Below are positions 63,710 to 64,000 of a stretch of 64,000 bases of DNA, one piece after another. Origin of the DNA: Pseudomonas profundi (lineage in GTDB: Bacteria > Pseudomonadota > Gammaproteobacteria > Pseudomonadales > Pseudomonadaceae); the NCBI RefSeq assembly GCF_008638305.1, contig NZ_VTPZ01000003.1:124001-188000 (forward strand), written 5' to 3'. Under the pieces are notes generated by a model. The model did no database searches and was not told where the DNA came from. It saw only the letters and a list, made by a program, of their open reading frames with translations. How positions within the stretch are numbered: position 1 is the first letter of the stretch; every line of letters begins with the position of its first letter. The position numbers were made by a program, and so were the translations under genes.

Positions 63710-64000
63710 TCAGACGGCAGCGAAACGGCCCTCGAGGTAACTGACGATCGCCCTGGATTCGTACAACCAGGTCGTCTGACCATCTTCCTCGATACGCAGA
63801 CAGGGCACCTTGATACGCCCGCCCTGTTCAAGCAGCGTCTGTCGGTCCTGTTGGTTGTTCTTCGCGTCATGCAGCGCCACCGGGACGTTCAATTTGTGCA
63901 TTGTGCGGCGCACCTTGACGCAGAACGGGCAGGCCTTGAACTGGTACAGCGCCAAATGCGCTGCGGCCTGGTTGACCACCGCCTGGGCTTCGGGCGAGCG
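63710..64000 (-). CDS. Glutaredoxin / GST-N domain protein, partial at the window edge
   Basis: At least 96 residues; the frame stays open to 64000 (RSPEAQA before the GTG at 63979), so the true start is outside. Glutaredoxin fold with active-site CPFC in [22 protein letters not shown] (cis-Pro loop) and [10 protein letters not shown]. It probably acts with glutathione. It sits 72 bp upstream of the reductase. Confidence 0.86.
   Translation of the reverse strand, partial: RSPEAQAVVNQAAAHLALYQFKACPFCVKVRRTMHKLNVPVALHDAKNNQQDRQTLLEQGGRIKVPCLRIEEDGQTTWLYESRAIVSYLEGRFAAV

Overview
The window is a piece of a gammaproteobacterial chromosome, almost certainly from the Pseudomonas/Halopseudomonas group. 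The reasons are the two-subunit pyruvate carboxylase pycA-oadA with its divergent LysR gene, the caa3-type cox cluster with its assembly genes, the divergent znuA / zur-znuCB pair, and the polA - ErsA sRNA - engB - cytochrome c4 - dsbA order. Most of it is GC-rich housekeeping sequence; one block of about 10 kb (roughly 25.2-35.3 kb) is accessory and partly AT-rich.

Left part (1-25 kb): glycerate kinase (cut by the window edge) and its GntP-type permease; pycR / pycA-oadA followed by a beta carbonic anhydrase; purE-purK behind a possible attenuator; an MDR-type oxidoreductase; a gamma carbonic anhydrase; prlC and a YheV zinc-ribbon gene; then the aa3/caa3 cytochrome oxidase locus (coxB, coxA, ctaG, coxC, a DUF2909 gene, SURF1, a thioredoxin-like or unknown membrane protein, ctaA, ctaB, SCO) with a near-consensus ANR/FNR box upstream; and a chemoreceptor with a FliA promoter.

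Middle (25.5-35.3 kb): a decayed chromosomal integron. A broken intI (+ strand, right end) has a perfect CTGT-N8-ACAG LexA box before it. A cassette array runs leftwards from the attI-like site at 34658-34664. Three cassettes with clear attC sites follow: a membrane/coiled-coil protein; a protein with an HEPN-like R-x4-H motif; and an exceptionally large 4.1 kb cassette encoding a 1.3-kDa-residue-class (about 1300 aa) alpha/beta-hydrolase + STAND-type NTPase + long helical repeat protein, which looks like a bacterial NLR-like immune protein. At the far left is a yefM-yoeB toxin-antitoxin cassette, in reverse orientation, whose two boundary sequences match exactly as expected for a cassette. 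Between them a perfect 19-bp palindrome has interrupted an attC and the 3' end of a small membrane-protein gene. This integron, and mainly its giant cassette, is the most interesting part of the window.

Right part (35.3-64 kb): the translationally coupled ligase-associated DNA repair operon (exonuclease, ATP-dependent ligase, Lhr-like helicase, PdeM); zinc uptake znuBC-zur / znuA with a Zur box; thrB and a DUF2782 gene; polA, the ErsA sRNA with a sigma-22 promoter, engB, cytochrome c4, dsbA, an endonuclease/exonuclease/phosphatase protein, a lipoprotein amidase (AmpDh2-like) coupled to a Gate-domain membrane protein; an 8-copy, about 144-bp BIME-like repeat array; an RNase J-like protein; a putrescine-oxidase-type FAD enzyme, alanine racemase and a cupin regulator among MITE-like elements; a DUF4136 lipoprotein; a sigma-54 driven BON-domain protein; a DUF1328 gene fragment; a thioredoxin-reductase-like enzyme; and a glutaredoxin-domain protein cut by the right edge. 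No rRNA, tRNA or CRISPR array was seen.
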